Part shown: in pieces, positions 46,389 to 57,915 of the stretch | How positions within the stretch are numbered: position 1 is the stretch's first letter | Layout of the letters: each line of letters opens with the position of its first letter | From: Coptis chinensis | Taxonomy: Eukaryota > Streptophyta > Magnoliopsida > Ranunculales > Ranunculaceae | Direction: 5' to 3' | NCBI GenBank assembly: GCA_015680905.1 | Contig: CM027379.1 | Coordinates: 99,561,001-99,625,000, forward strand | Length of the DNA: 64,000 nucleotides | Translations under genes and position numbers: made by a program | Notes under the pieces: generated by a model | Database searches by the model: none | Seen by the model: only the letters and a program-made list of their open reading frames with translations | What the model was told of the DNA's origin: nothing

Positions 46389-47870
46389 AAAAACCTTTTT
46401 TTTTTGCAAAAATTTAGCATATTATTAGCTTGTTTATAGTTTTTTCTTTCTTTCTTTTCTTTTCAACGTATTTAGTGACAAAGTTTTGTTTTCTTTTCTG
46501 TGATGAAAATTGTCTAGAAATCTCACCTTAGCACTAGGATGAGAATTTGTTCCTTGAAACTTAGGTTAATACGTAGGTAATAGTTTTTACATCTTTTCAT
46601 GAACATTCATGCAATAAGTATCGTTGACTGTACTTAGCAGTAAGTTTCTGGGACCCACGGTTAGACTACTTAATTTCAAATCCAGTGAGAATCTAGCCTA
46701 AAAGCCTCGACAGGAGTGATTTATGAGTAATGACACAGAAGAGTAGTTATTTCGAGTAGAGAAATCACACGTCTACTTACTTGATCACCATCCGAATCCT
46801 AGAAGAGAATTTAGGCCTTCTTTGGATCGATATAGCCATAAATATATACCTGTACAAATTTTATCGCTAGTCGCCCCATTGAACCTTTCATTTAGCCATT
46901 TTCATTTTCACCAACATTTCCTTACCCATCTATTAACCCCAAAATAAAATAAACCCATCTATTGGATGAGTATGATAAATAGGATGAATGCAGAAAAGTG
47001 AAGAGAAAGACTTGTCCAAACAAAAATCAGTTACTTGCTTCAGAAAAGAAAAGAAAAATAGAAATAAGTTTCCAAAAAGAAAAGAAAAAGAAAGTTAGAA
47101 CTCTCTAAGTCAAATCAAAATGAGTCACAAGCCAAAAAAGCATGAGAATGGAAACATAAGTTAGAAGCAGCAAATAAAGGATTTCTCTAGTGTTAAATTT
47201 TTTGAAGACCCTGTTCTCTCATACTTATCATATTTTTGATTTTTCCATTTTTTCTACACTATCCCCTAATCCCCATAATTCCTATTAAAGACCTCTAGCT
47301 CAATTAGGAGTAGGGTAGTGTGATAATAAGTAGTAGTTGTGATCGATTGACCTCGACTCTTCTGAATGTCATTGAGAATGTGAGGAAACGTGTGCCCACT
47401 GCACACTGGAGTAAGCAAAACCTGAGTGGTAAAAATTATGAGAGAATTTGTATTTCGACACATACCTGTGAGAACCTACTTAAGGACGCTCTCCAAAAGA
47501 TCCAGAAACGGCCCTGCTTGTACAGTTTATTGTAAATATTCACTGCATGCATGATCATATGTAGATGTTTTAATTATTGTAAATTTATTAACTCAAGTTT
47601 CAATGGAATTAGTTCTTGTTCCCCGTTAATGAGATGTATAGATATATGAGATTAATTAAGGAAATAAGTCTTTGTTATTGAGTCATTGTAGTATAAATGA
47701 AGTTTGTGAGTATCTTCTCTGGAAAACTCTCACGAGGCTATAACTCGTCCACTAGGGAACTTCTAGTGGTTTAAGGCCTTGTTGTATACGGTCAATGCAA
47801 TCACACTCTGCGAAACGAGAATTAGCGTAGACTACACATTTTTGCCCAACTTATCTGTTTAGTGTCTTTT
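46389..47870 (+). other. 3' non-coding block of element B
   Basis: Non-coding and alignable with the same block of A: GTTTCTGGGACCCACGGTTA near 46644, TTTGGATCGATATAGCC near 46820, GTGTGCCCACTGCACACTGG near 47391 and the palindrome CCACTAGGGAACTTCTAGTG at 47749. Confidence 0.7.
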
Positions 47871-47909
47871 CTTTGCTTGAGGACAAGCAAAGTGCTGTTT
47901 GGGGGTGGT
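47871..47909 (+). promoter_or_regulatory. Proximal hairpin and polypurine tract of element B
   Basis: CTTTGCTTG-AGGA-CAAGCAAAG followed by TGCTGTTTGGGGGTGGT and the 3' LTR. The hairpin is identical to that of A. Confidence 0.85.
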
Positions 47910-49768
47910 TGATAAGTACCCAAAACTATAATATAAACCCCGTAGAGACATTACATATTGGTTAATTATGTGTGTAATAAATGTAAAATAATTATATTTC
48001 CATGCTTTTGCAGGTTTTGACACGTAAACGATGAAATTTCAACAAAACCGGCATTTTGGCATGGAAACAAGGTGAATATGCTAATTGGAAATAAAACCTT
48101 TTTATCAAGTCCAAAAGAAGTCCATTGGAAGCTTAAATCAAGCCCATGAAGTAAGCCTAGTCAAAATGGTCAATTCCGGGTCAAATCTTGTAGAAAAATT
48201 AGCGAAACTTCGGAAAATCATATCTTTTGACTCCAAACTCCGTTTTGGGCGTGTGACCTGTCAAAACGATCATCATAACAAGCTCTACACAATGGTATTT
48301 AGCTTCCATCAATTTACTAGACTAGAATTTGAAACAGGTCCGAACCAAGTCCGAATTCAATGACAAAGTTAAAAATCCCAAATTACTATTCATCATGATT
48401 AAATAAATTCCATTGTAAAAGTTTAATTTGTAACCTTTGGAAAATATAAGATGTAATATGGAGGGGTGGTGCTCTAAATCACCCCTACTTTCCACAACGT
48501 AAGTCCTTTTACGTGTCTAATTTATCAAAGAATTCTTAATAATATAGTGGAGTAGATAAGTTCGCTCAAAACCATTATCTAAATTATTTATCTTGTAATG
48601 GGAATTACTATTTCAATCCCAATTTTCTTTCCCAATTCATTAGATTAAATAAATTCCATTGAACTAATCATTTCTAGAAAGTGGAATAGAAAATACGGCA
48701 TTTTTCTACGATAATCGAATCAAGCTTTCATCAGGTTTTAGCCTTGAATCATTCCATTTCATTTCCATTTAGATTAAAACATTCCAACTAAACATAATAT
48801 AAAGCATTGAAATTTACTTTAAACAATAATGAAATCTAATTTAATGATTGAAAATAAATAAAAATTTGAAATGGATAAAATCTTTTATTGATCCTAATGA
48901 AGAACAAGATTCCCATCTTAAATAAAACTAGATCTCCTTTCTAAGCTATCTACTATTATTTAAAACTATAAATTCAGATCCAAAAATCGTGCATGGGCTT
49001 GAGGGCCTGTTGGTGCTTTTCGTCCACTAAATAAACTTTTTGGCATAAGGTAGGCCCAATTCACTTGTGATTTGTGGCACATTTACGCACATAATGGACT
49101 TTGAAGCCTTAAAACACGTAGCCTTACTTCACATAATTGGTCTCTTTATTAAGGGTTAAAACTTTTTGGGCTTCTTCTTCTTCTTCTTCTTTTTCTTCTT
49201 CTTCTCAATCTCTAGTTCTTTTGTAAGTAGTTCATAGGTCCTAGGATCATGAGCTAAACCCTCCTTTGTGGAGGGTTAATGATGCTCATGTGAGGAGAAG
49301 CTTCATTAATGGAGTCTTTCATTACTTTAAATTTTCACAAGCTTGTTATCAACATCAACTCCAAAATAGTTTATGTTGATAACAAGCTAGGACTTGTTAG
49401 GGTATTCTAGGGTAACGAATTGATTAAAAATGGTAGTTATCCTTGCATGAGTAAAGTTAATCCTCCACATATAACTTTCCACATCTTTTTCTCTTTCTCT
49501 AAATTCTCTTTGTGTAAGTAGGTACAAATCAAGTTTATGTAAATTGTAAGTTAAAGTAAGATAATCCAAGAGTAGTGTAAAAACTTCCACCTAAAGCCTT
49601 CTCTCATTAAAGGTTTCTTGTGATTAGTCTAGCTAAGTTGTAAACCAAACGTGCTTCAATGTTAGGCATGGGACGATACCTTTACTCGAGTTATCTTTTA
49701 ACAAAATTTGAGAGTAAGGTAATTGATATAAGTGTGAGTTAGAGTGACGTCCAATTTAATTATTATCA
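47910..49768 (+). repeat. 3' LTR of element B, mosaic
   Basis: Starts TGATAAGTACCCAAAACTAT and ends TATTATCA before the CTTAT duplication. It is 1859 bp, about 395 longer than the uninterrupted 5' LTR. The extra length comes from a partial duplication (about 48400-48660) and a segment (about 48700-49180) that matches the E/F-family LTR in antisense orientation. A CTT repeat lies at about 49177-49205. The two-stage hairpin is at 49248-49290 and the 16-bp stem hairpin at 49339-49387. Confidence 0.8.
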
Positions 49769-49773
49769 CTTAT

Positions 49774-50440
49774 GCATGCCTTTCATGAAAAGATGCAAAA
49801 ACTATTGTACGAATATTAGTCTAAGTTCAAAGAACGAATCCTTACTCTATTGCTATAATGAGACTTCTAGACCATGTATTCATCATAGAAAAAGGAAACA
49901 AGATTTTTAGTACTAAACAGAAAAACTATTTTTGATCTTTTTGAAAATATTTTAAGAAAGAAATAAATATACTAATATACCTAATATAAGAAATGCCTTG
50001 TTTTTGCAGAATGTTACTATACCACCTCCAAACAGAAATATGCTTTGTCCTCAAAATATGAAGAGATAAGAAAAAATATTACCATAGGAAATGAACAAAA
50101 ACGGCAGTATGCCTGTATTATGGTCTTCGTGATGAAAATATACCACCCCCAAACAAGTTTGGAGCGTGGGTTGATGGATATAGAACAAGAAATACATGGT
50201 TTATCTAGATAGTAAGTTACATAATTATTCTACCATGAAATTTTTGAGTTTTTGTATTTATTTTAAAAAAAGCATATATAATGCAGAAATTAGAAAATTT
50301 TGGTATGATGTACTTGTTTTACCTTCTACTCATATACCAAATTTTCCATAAGAAAATTCTAAATATACATTCATACTACTAACAGTTATTACAAATAATA
50401 AATGCAAATAGTAAACATAAAACTATCTATACGGACGCTT
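49774..50440 (-). other. 3' non-coding block of element C, right part
   Basis: Continuation of C after B. On the minus strand it carries TTTTGAGGACAAAGCATATT then CTGTTTGGAGGTGGTA (50059-50021), and another G-rich run TTGTTTGGGGGTGGTATA (about 50157-50140). It has no coding capacity. Confidence 0.6.
50021..50059 (-). promoter_or_regulatory. Distal hairpin/polypurine module of element C
   Basis: Minus-strand ATATTTTG-AGGA-CAAAGCATAT, a partly paired stem with the same loop, followed by TTCTGTTTGGAGGTGGT. Removing B, it lies about 1.7 kb from the true tract at 21777. Confidence 0.65.
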
Positions 50441-51460
50441 GGGATGTGCCTAGTCAGAATCCGTGCGTGACTCGTCGTTATGCCGAGAAGATCCTTCTCC
50501 TGGTTGACGACGGTTTATGTGTTCTCTACCGGTGACAGCATTCTGTATCCTATGCAATGTCTTTGCGACATTGTGTTGAGAGAATCTCTGCTTATGCTGG
50601 AAGGCTTGTTGATTACCTAGTCTGGCTTCTTGAGTTTGCCTGAGTTTGAGAACTTGCTCGTGGAGGAGTCTCTAACCCTCATGGAGGAAATAAATTATGT
50701 CTATTGGCTGAGTGAACTGGCAAGTAGCGCCTAGAGCAAAGTTGTCTTCAGGTTCTGGACTAGCACGAATGTGCTCAGCTGCTTTGGATGTAGGAGAATG
50801 CTAGTATTGCTAGACACAGTGGGCATAGATGGGACCAGTCATAGCGTACTAGAATTCCACTTTGTCATTAGGAAGCTCAAAATCCGTTTATTGCATGATG
50901 AGAGTTGCAATCACAGGGAGGGAAGCATAAGTCCTACGGACTTTACGAAGCTGCTCCCAAATGAAATGAACTATGTAGAAACTGTTTTTCTGCTCTTGTA
51001 GAATCCAAAGAATGTGCAAAAATACTCTTACCGATATCGGAGGGCTTGGCTGAGCCTATAAGACTGTAGGCTATCCATTGTGAAACTGCCAACTGATTCC
51101 TCCTCAGCGAGTTTTGATAAGTGCAGTGAGATGTGGTGTTCTTCCTACCCTCCAGAAGCATCTCGGCGATCAGAACATGTACAGACTTATTTTCTGGAGA
51201 CTGTTCTGTCTGAGTGTAAGCATTCAACGGAATCCCGATGGTTTCACTCACAACCTCAGTGTAAGCTCAAACGTACCCTCAACAAATGTACAAAAAACCA
51301 TACCATCCGCCGCTCGGTGCATACTTTTATAAAATGAAAGAGTGAGCGAGGGAGAGTAAGTTGTATGCACCAACTCAACCAAAGACTCCCAATGTCTTCT
51401 CTCTATCTCTGCCTTGAAATGTATACCAAAAAGAATGGAATTGAATAGGTGCTCAAAATT
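50441..51460 (-). pseudogene. Extra coding region of element C (broken)
   Basis: Minus-strand sequence includes IGIPLNAYTQTEQSPENKSV, the CTYQNSLRRNQLAVSQWIAY motif and SLIGSAKPSDIGKS. These match the middle of extra regions 1 and 2 of A (SLQKNQLSVIQWVAHNVLG). The C-terminal part (towards 50450) is arginine/serine-rich. It belongs to the same plant-transposon-type domain family. Broken. Confidence 0.6.
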
Positions 51461-53341
51461 TTGTTCTGGAACGATTTTTGTGACCTAGTTCATTTCGGCT
51501 TTGAATTAGTGAAATAGGAGTGGAGATTTTTTGTTGGGGTAAAAAATGGAGTGAACTGTGAAATTTTTGGTGGGTGGTGTTGGTGGGTAGAGGGGCGGAC
51601 GTGACCTAATTAGGGATCGGTGTGGGTTGAGTTGCGGTGGCTAGGGTTTTGTTTTGGCTAGGGAAGATGGAGAGCGATGGGGGTGAACACGGGGGTAGAA
51701 ATGAAGTAGGAACGTGCACCACACATGCCCTTTTTTTTAGGTTTTTAATTTTTTTGGCCCGAGCCCATATGAAATGCAATAATTATGATCTTGTAGTTTG
51801 TACCTCGAAAAGTGTAAAATGCAGATTCCCGTTTTGTTACCTGTTCGATTTGGACCAATGAGCTACCAAAACGATCGGCTAAAAAAAACCAATGCAACGG
51901 TATATCACATGCTATCATCCAAGTGTGAATGACACAAAGGATGATGGAGAAACGCCTTGAAATGCGTAGATGTCATAAGTTTTAAACATAAATGAGCTCT
52001 AACAGAAATAGAGAGTGTCAAACTTGAAAGCAAGGTGTACGAATGGTGGAATGAATAAAAAAGAAAGCTACGAGACCAAAGGAAAATGGAACATTATTTT
52101 GGATTTACAAACTTTGAAATTAAAGATTAATTAATTTTTTTGGACTAAATTTTTGAAAAGCTGTAAAAAGGTAGGTCGTTTATAGTCAGATCCCCAAGAC
52201 TGAACATAACACGAATCATTCCCAACCAGATGGTGGGATGACATGTAGAAGTTGTTGATGACTTGCTGGTGTTAAACAAGTATAAACTATGAAAACTGAA
52301 CCTTCGCTAAGAGGTTGAAGGCCAGGGCAATCTAGTGTTTGACAGCGCATACACCAATTTTCCCTAACTGCACGTCTTTTGTGTGTGAAAGAACTTTTTC
52401 CTTGACCTGGTTTTGTATTGTGAACTCTTTTCCAAATATCAAGTTTTATATCAATTGGAAGAGCTATAAAAACTTTAGAAGGGGTTGGTACACGTCTCTA
52501 TTGAGTACTGCTCCGTGGAGAAAAACTGTTTTTAGACATTTTTGAAAAGTTTTCAAGATTTTTAGAAAGGGAGGGGGAAAAGAATTTTTGAAATTTTTGT
52601 ACAAAATGAGTCTTTTAATGTCAGATTCTCGAGACAATAATAGAGAGGTGCATATAAGATAGAATTGAATAGATAATGGTTTCACTTTGGGTTACACCAT
52701 TTGTTTAATTTTAGATTTTGACGCCTCGTTGAGTCCCCCCCCCCCTCAAAAGGTATCTCTAGCCATATAGAGGGTTTTACATAAGAAGATAAAATTAAAA
52801 TTATACATTTATCCAGTATCATTTTGGTTACTCTGGGATGTAATAATTTAAAATTTTATATCCTCAAGTTTTTGAAAAACTATATAGAGATATATAAAGA
52901 TAACTCGTACAAAAGACGTGATTTCTAAGGCTAAGTTTTTAAAACAAACCATAACAAGTGATCTTAGGCAACTTTTGTGTCGGCTCTGAGGCAAACCCAA
53001 TCCAGACTGACTGAGATTCAGTTACACGAGTTGAGGGATTTACTGCGTAAGACATAAACGTCCAGACCAGTGTGATTAGTGTGGTGATATAGGCAACCTT
53101 TAATAAGTAAAACCGATCTCAAACCGCCCCTAGATTGTATTGTTCTAGGGGTTGGTCTATGTAGAATCCATTGCCCATGTTTTAGAAAATCACATGACTA
53201 GTGTTGTATCGAGAATCCTCTATTATAAGCACATGAAACACAAGAGCTTTTATAAAACACAACAAAGAAAATCTATTCTGAAAAAGAATGTAAAATAAAG
53301 AAAAAGAAAAATGTATACTTGCTCTATAGGAATAGACTACT
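51461..53341 (-). other. Post-pol untranslated part of element C
   Basis: Aligns in minus orientation with 32800-33570 of A: GGTTGGTCTATGTAGAATCC near 53152, CAAACCCAATCCAGACTGAC near 52993, and CCAATGAGCTACCAAAACGA near 51856. No coding domain. C is interrupted at 53341 by element E. Confidence 0.6.
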
Positions 53342-54842
53342 TGATAAGAGCCCAATACTATAGTTTTAACCACTTAACAATCATACTTTTAGACCAATTA
53401 TGCGAGTAATAAACAAGAGTTAATGCTGATTACGTGTTTTTATGTATTTCAGGCAGTAAAGTCGATTATGTGCAGAAATGTGCCATTTTGGCGAGATAAA
53501 GGAGCAAGGGTTGGTTGCTAAGAAGTTCTGTGCTAAAGGCCAAGATTCAAGGAGACAAAGCCTTTGTATAGCTCGATCAAAAGCTGAAAAGTCAACACGG
53601 GCAAAAATAGTGCACAAGTCAGCAGAACTTCCGAATACCATATCTTTGGACTCAGGCCTCGGAATTGGGCCTACCTTATGTCAAAATGACCGGCTCGGAA
53701 AGAGCTTTCCAATGGACAAAGCCTTGACCAAAACAAAGGAGCAAAAGTGGACGAAAAGTCTGCTAAAGTAAAAGCCAGTTGAAACAGGCTCTGTGAACTG
53801 AAGAAATTGGGCTTTGGGCTCGATTTTTCGGCCCAAAACATGGTTCCTCAGCCCATGCACGAAATTGTGGATCTGATCTCCTCCTTTACATAAAAACAAG
53901 ACTTAGCTCTTAAGAAAATATAAAAAAATAGTTTAGAATAGAAAGTAGCCATTAGAATAGCTTGTAGATCTAGATTTTGAATTTCAATTAGTTAATTAAT
54001 TAGTTTCATATATTGTTTTTAGATTAGTTATTTGAATGATTGTTCTTCATTGATTACATAAATAAAATAGTAGTTCTTGATCATTTCGATTTTGTCATTT
54101 AAATTTGTAGATCTAATTTCAATTCTTGTTGTTATTTAATTCTTAGTTATTAATTAAATTTGAAGCATTGTTTAGTTAAAATTAGTAAAGTTCAAATCTT
54201 TATATTATGTCTAGTGTTAATTCAATGAGAAATGATAGCTTGATGAATCAAGGCTAAACCTCCATTAGAGGGGTTGAAGAAGCCTTGATGAAGCTTGATC
54301 CTTGTTAACTTAGAATCGTCGTGAGAGTTTATTCCACTCTAGAAGGTCGTTGATTTGCCATGAGAATGGGTGGACGACCTCACATGTTAGTTATTAATTG
54401 GTAGAGATGCCATGTATAATTAGGGATTAGAATTACCATTTTGATATGCGAAGCATTGCAATTTGGATCATGACGAATCTTTGTTAGTTGATTAAGTCGA
54501 GTTAAGGTGGTTTCAATTCCCTTTAATTCTTATTCTAGATTCGAACCTTAGCATTCTGTCATTTCGTTATTCATATCGTGTTATTGAATTCACATCGTAG
54601 TATAAAATCCCACCATTACTCTCATTAGACTTTGAACAGACTTGTCAATTGTAGAAAACTTGAATGCTAAAGGATTAGGAGTGGAACGAATCTTTTACTT
54701 CACTCTATTTCGATAGATTCGAGAGAATAGATATTTTTGATAAGCAATCGAGCAAGCATAAAAAATAGTTTAGTTTTACTTGCGTTTTGAAGTTTCATCG
54801 TTTTATGTCGTAGGAAAAACTAATCATTTTTATCGTTTATCA
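53342..54842 (+). repeat. 5' LTR of element E
   Basis: Starts TGATAAGAGCCCAATACTAT and ends TCGTTTATCA. It contains a two-stage hairpin at 54248-54288 with outer stem TCAAGGCT/AGCCTTGA and inner AACCTCC/GGGGTT. Length 1501 bp. Confidence 0.85.
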
Positions 54843-54844
54843 AA

Positions 54845-54862
54845 TGGCGCCGCTGCCCTCTT
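54845..54862 (+). promoter_or_regulatory. Primer-binding site of element E (tRNA-Asp type)
   Basis: TGGCGCCGCTGCC, two bases after the LTR end, matching the tRNA-Asp complement except at one position in the first 13 bases. Confidence 0.8.
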
Positions 54863-54984
54863 AGTACTCTTTAGTATTGTTTTCTTTAAAATTGATAGTT
54901 TTTCAAAGTCCCATAACCCACTCACCCTTGTTTGATTCTTACCGGGGTTGTCCATTTCAGCACTGCAATTTTCCTCAGAAAATT

Positions 54985-55215
54985 ACTCAGAGCGCGACCC
55001 GCGCCCTGGGCAAGCCAAATTGGAGCGCACCCTGCGCCCACACGCCTGGAATTCCACTCCTTGCCTGAGTGCGACCTGCGCCCTACCAAGGCCAACTTGG
55101 AGCGCACCCTGTGCCCACACACCTGGAATTCCACTCCTTGCCTGAGCACGACCTGCGCCCTACCAAGGCCAACTTGGAGCGCGACCTGCGCCCTGCCTAG
55201 GCATATTTGGAGCGC
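54985..55215 (+). repeat. GC-rich 77-bp tandem repeat in the leader of E
   Basis: TTGGAGCGC recurs at about 55020, 55097 and 55174, giving a 77-base period with more than two copies. Each unit holds CCTGGAATTCCACTCCTTGC and GCGACCTGCGCCCTACCAAG. The GC content stands out sharply from the surrounding AT-rich DNA. Fortuitous open frames run through it on both strands. Confidence 0.85.
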
Positions 55216-55580
55216 TACCTGCGACCTCTGCTGGAACAGCCCGATTTCCACAGGTTTTTTTCAAATTTACATTTCTTTCAAAGTTTTTGGTGTTCTAACT
55301 TGTTATATACACTGAGCACGCGTAAACAAGACGCTATTCATAAGCGAAGTAAGGAGGTTTTCAGGTACTCTTTTCTTCCACACCTCGCATCTTCTGTTAG
55401 AGGTTCATACTAGCATATCAGGATTGTTTGGAGTGTTGTTGTATTTCGTTAAGATTGGTTTTAGCAATGCATGAGATTAAGGTCAGGCCGAAGAAAAACG
55501 CCTAATGTAATTAACCGACAAAATCAACAAACACGCCTTACTACACCTTTAGCTAGCAAACACACACCACACCTGAAGTA

Positions 55581-56900
55581 ATGGCTGAAGAAAGAGAGAC
55601 TCCTCTCTCGGACTTTTACAAAGCCTTGAGCGATAGCCCTAAATCTTGCATCGTTCTATCAGACCTAGTGGGGGATTTCCGAATCCCCCAAAATATATTT
55701 AATTTGTTACTTGTTTTTCATGGGATAGACCATGAAAAACCTTATCAGCACATGCGTAGGATTGACCAAGTCCTTACTACCTTCCACCATCCTACGGTTG
55801 GTGCTGAACAAATTAAACTGAGGGTATTTCCTTTCACTTTAGCCGACAAGGCGGCGTCTTGGTTAACTGCCCAAGCGCCTAATTCTGTGGACTCATGGGC
55901 TAAACTTGTTCAATTGTTTATGGAACATTTTTACCGACCACTGAAGACCGATGAAATGCTTTCCAAGATTCATTTCTTTCGACAGAATTCTCATGAATCA
56001 TTTTCAAAGGCTTGAAATCATTTCACCGATCTACTTATAGAGTGTCCACACCATAACCTCGCTAAAGACACGCTAGTTCGTGCCTTTTTCAAGGGACTGT
56101 TACACCACCATAAGGAGGTGCTTGACATAATGAATGGGGGTAGTTTCCTAACTAAAGGAGCCTCAGAGGCGTAAAAATTTTTAGAAGATCAAACTAAGCA
56201 TAATAATAATTGGGGGTAGTGATGATATCTCCTGTTGCGCTAGTTCTTCTACAACAGTTAAAGCCGCGGGTATGTTTGAGATGAAACCTGATCCGAAACT
56301 TAAAAATTTAATCGAATATTTAACTAGAAAGGTAGAGGCTATTTCTGTTCAACAAAAGCCTATCCCCATCATGAATGTTAACTCCAATCCATGTACTTTC
56401 TATTTGAGTCCAGAGCACCCCGACTCCTATTGTCCTCTCGTTTACGAACAACAAACATTACAACAAGATAATGTTTATTCAATTAGTAGTTATACTATTT
56501 CTAACGCCCCTTAGAGACAACACCCCAACTTCAGTTGGAGAAATAATCAACAAGTAACACCTCCAGGGTTTAATAATCAAAATGTTAGGCAAGCAAACAA
56601 TTAAACCAAGCTCCACCACGACAAGGACAAGGTCAGGGTAATTATAATAATTATAACAACCAAGCGCAACCACGACAAGGTCAAGCACAAGGTTAGGGTA
56701 ATTATAATAATTATAACAATAATAATTATAATGCTAATAGAGGTATCGTTACGATAAATAATCACTATCAAAATCCACCCATTAATAATCAACGTGACAT
56801 AGTTCTTGTCACACAACCTATAGCTAACACTCTTCCACAACCGGATCATTTCGATACCTTTATACAATCTCAACAACAGATTTTACAAGCCATCCAACTT
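55581..56900 (+). pseudogene. gag region of element E (broken)
   Basis: Starts MAEERETPLSDFYKALSDSP and contains LVFHGIDHEKPYQHMRRIDQ, TTFHHPTVGAEQIKLRVFPF, LADKAASWLTAQAPNSVDSW and MEHFYRP...FRQNSHESFS. This is the capsid-type core of plant Ty3/gypsy gag. It is followed by a segment with FYLSPEHPDSYCPLVYE and a glutamine/asparagine-rich part (about 56520-56880) encoded by AATTATAAT-like repeats. Broken. Confidence 0.85.
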
Positions 56901-56942
56901 TCTTTACAGCAGTTAGCTCAAGAGAAAGTACAACCTAAAGGT

Positions 56943-57915
56943 GTGTTTCCAGGACAAGCAATACCTAATCCTAAAATAACAAACACAGCCTTTGAGGTGA
57001 ACGGTAATACTAGTACGGAAAATGCAAACGTAGGTGAGCTAAATGCCATCACCACTCTCCAGTTTGGCAGAGTGGTTGATAACAATGTAACTATGCCTAT
57101 AGTTACCCCACAAGTAGTCCCTACACCAGAGATTGAACTAGATACCGAAATGGAAACTGAAGAGCCTACCCCTGTAGAGGTACCAGTTAACCCACAACCT
57201 AAGAAACAAAAAGTAAAGCTTAGACATCCAGTTGAACCATACGCTAAGTATAGAGAGAAACCACCGTTTCCACAGAAATTAGCTATGTTAAACCGAGATA
57301 CAAACTTTGACGAGATTAGGGAAGTATTCAAGAATCTAACGATTAACCTACCCTTTCTCGAAGCAATAAAAAAATTACCTCACCACGCTAAGTTTCTTAA
57401 GGAGTTGTGCACTACTAGGCGTAGGACAAATATTCCTAAAGATGCCTTTCTAACTGAACAATTTCGAACTTTATCAGAACATAATGGAATAGTTAAGTAT
57501 AAGGACCCTGGTCGTCCTACTGTACAATGCACCTTAGGAGATTCTCACACGACCACCGCTTTATTAGACCTGGGGGCAAGTGTCAACTTACTCCCGTATT
57601 ATTTATACAAACAAATAGGTTCACAAGAGATGCAACCTACTAAAATGATGTTGCAATTAGCGGATAGGTCTATTAAGTATCCTAAGGGTGTGGTTGAAAA
57701 TATGCTAGTTAAGGTCCAGGATTTTTACTATCCTGCTGATTTTGTTATCCTTGATACAGAAGTCGTTAATGACTCTGTTCCGATCATCTTAGGGCGACCA
57801 TTCTTGGCAACTGCCAACACACTTATAAACTGCTGCAATGGTTCGATGTCCTTATCTTTTGGCCATCTTTCGGTTGAGGTAAATGTTTTTAAAATGATGA
57901 AATAGTTACCAGATT
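56943..57915 (+). pseudogene. gag-pol junction and protease region of element E
   Basis: A 320-codon open stretch. An acidic, proline-rich linker (VPTPEIELDTEMETEEPTPV) is followed by KLRHPVEPYAKYREKPPFPQ, FLEAIKKLPHHAKFLKELCT, then the protease: LLDLGASVNLLPYYLYKQIG, VKVQDFYYPADFVILDTEV and VPIILGRPFLATANTLI. The DLGA and ILGRPFL motifs are those of Athila aspartic proteases. This domain by itself looks whole. Confidence 0.85.

Larger units (their letters stand above)
23103..49768 (+). mobile_element. Element B: non-autonomous Athila-type LTR element
   Basis: Bounded by a 5-bp target duplication CTTAT (23098-23102 and 49769-49773). Without the nested element A it is about 8.4 kb: 5' LTR in two pieces (23103-23324 and 41607-42848), a tRNA-Asp-type primer-binding site, a leader, a coding zone at about 43030-46150, a long 3' non-coding block, a polypurine tract and 3' LTR (47910-49768). 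No protease, reverse transcriptase or integrase motifs are present, so it could only have moved with proteins from a relative. Its coding zone is broken. By eye about 13 differences separate the first 222 bases of the two LTRs, consistent with an insertion a few million years old and older than A. Confidence 0.85.
21190..53341 (-). mobile_element. Element C: Athila-type LTR retrotransposon, split by B and E
   Basis: A fossil in minus orientation. Its own sequence occupies 21190-23102 and 49774-53341; everything between is element B with A inside it. Going in its own direction from the right edge come a post-pol untranslated part (about 53330-51900), an extra coding region (about 51450-50450), the distal hairpin/polypurine module, a 3' non-coding block, the proximal module and part of the 3' LTR. 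Gag, protease, reverse transcriptase and integrase would lie beyond element E and are not in the window. It is broken with many breaks, and it is older than both B and E because they interrupt it. Confidence 0.75.

Noticed and set aside
54922-55315. Overlapping open frames on both strands in the E leader
   Set aside because: They arise from the GC-rich 77-base tandem repeat, which lacks stops in several frames; no known domain.
56601-57331. Long minus-strand open frames
   Set aside because: They are shadows of the Q/N-rich gag tail and protease region of element E on the plus strand.
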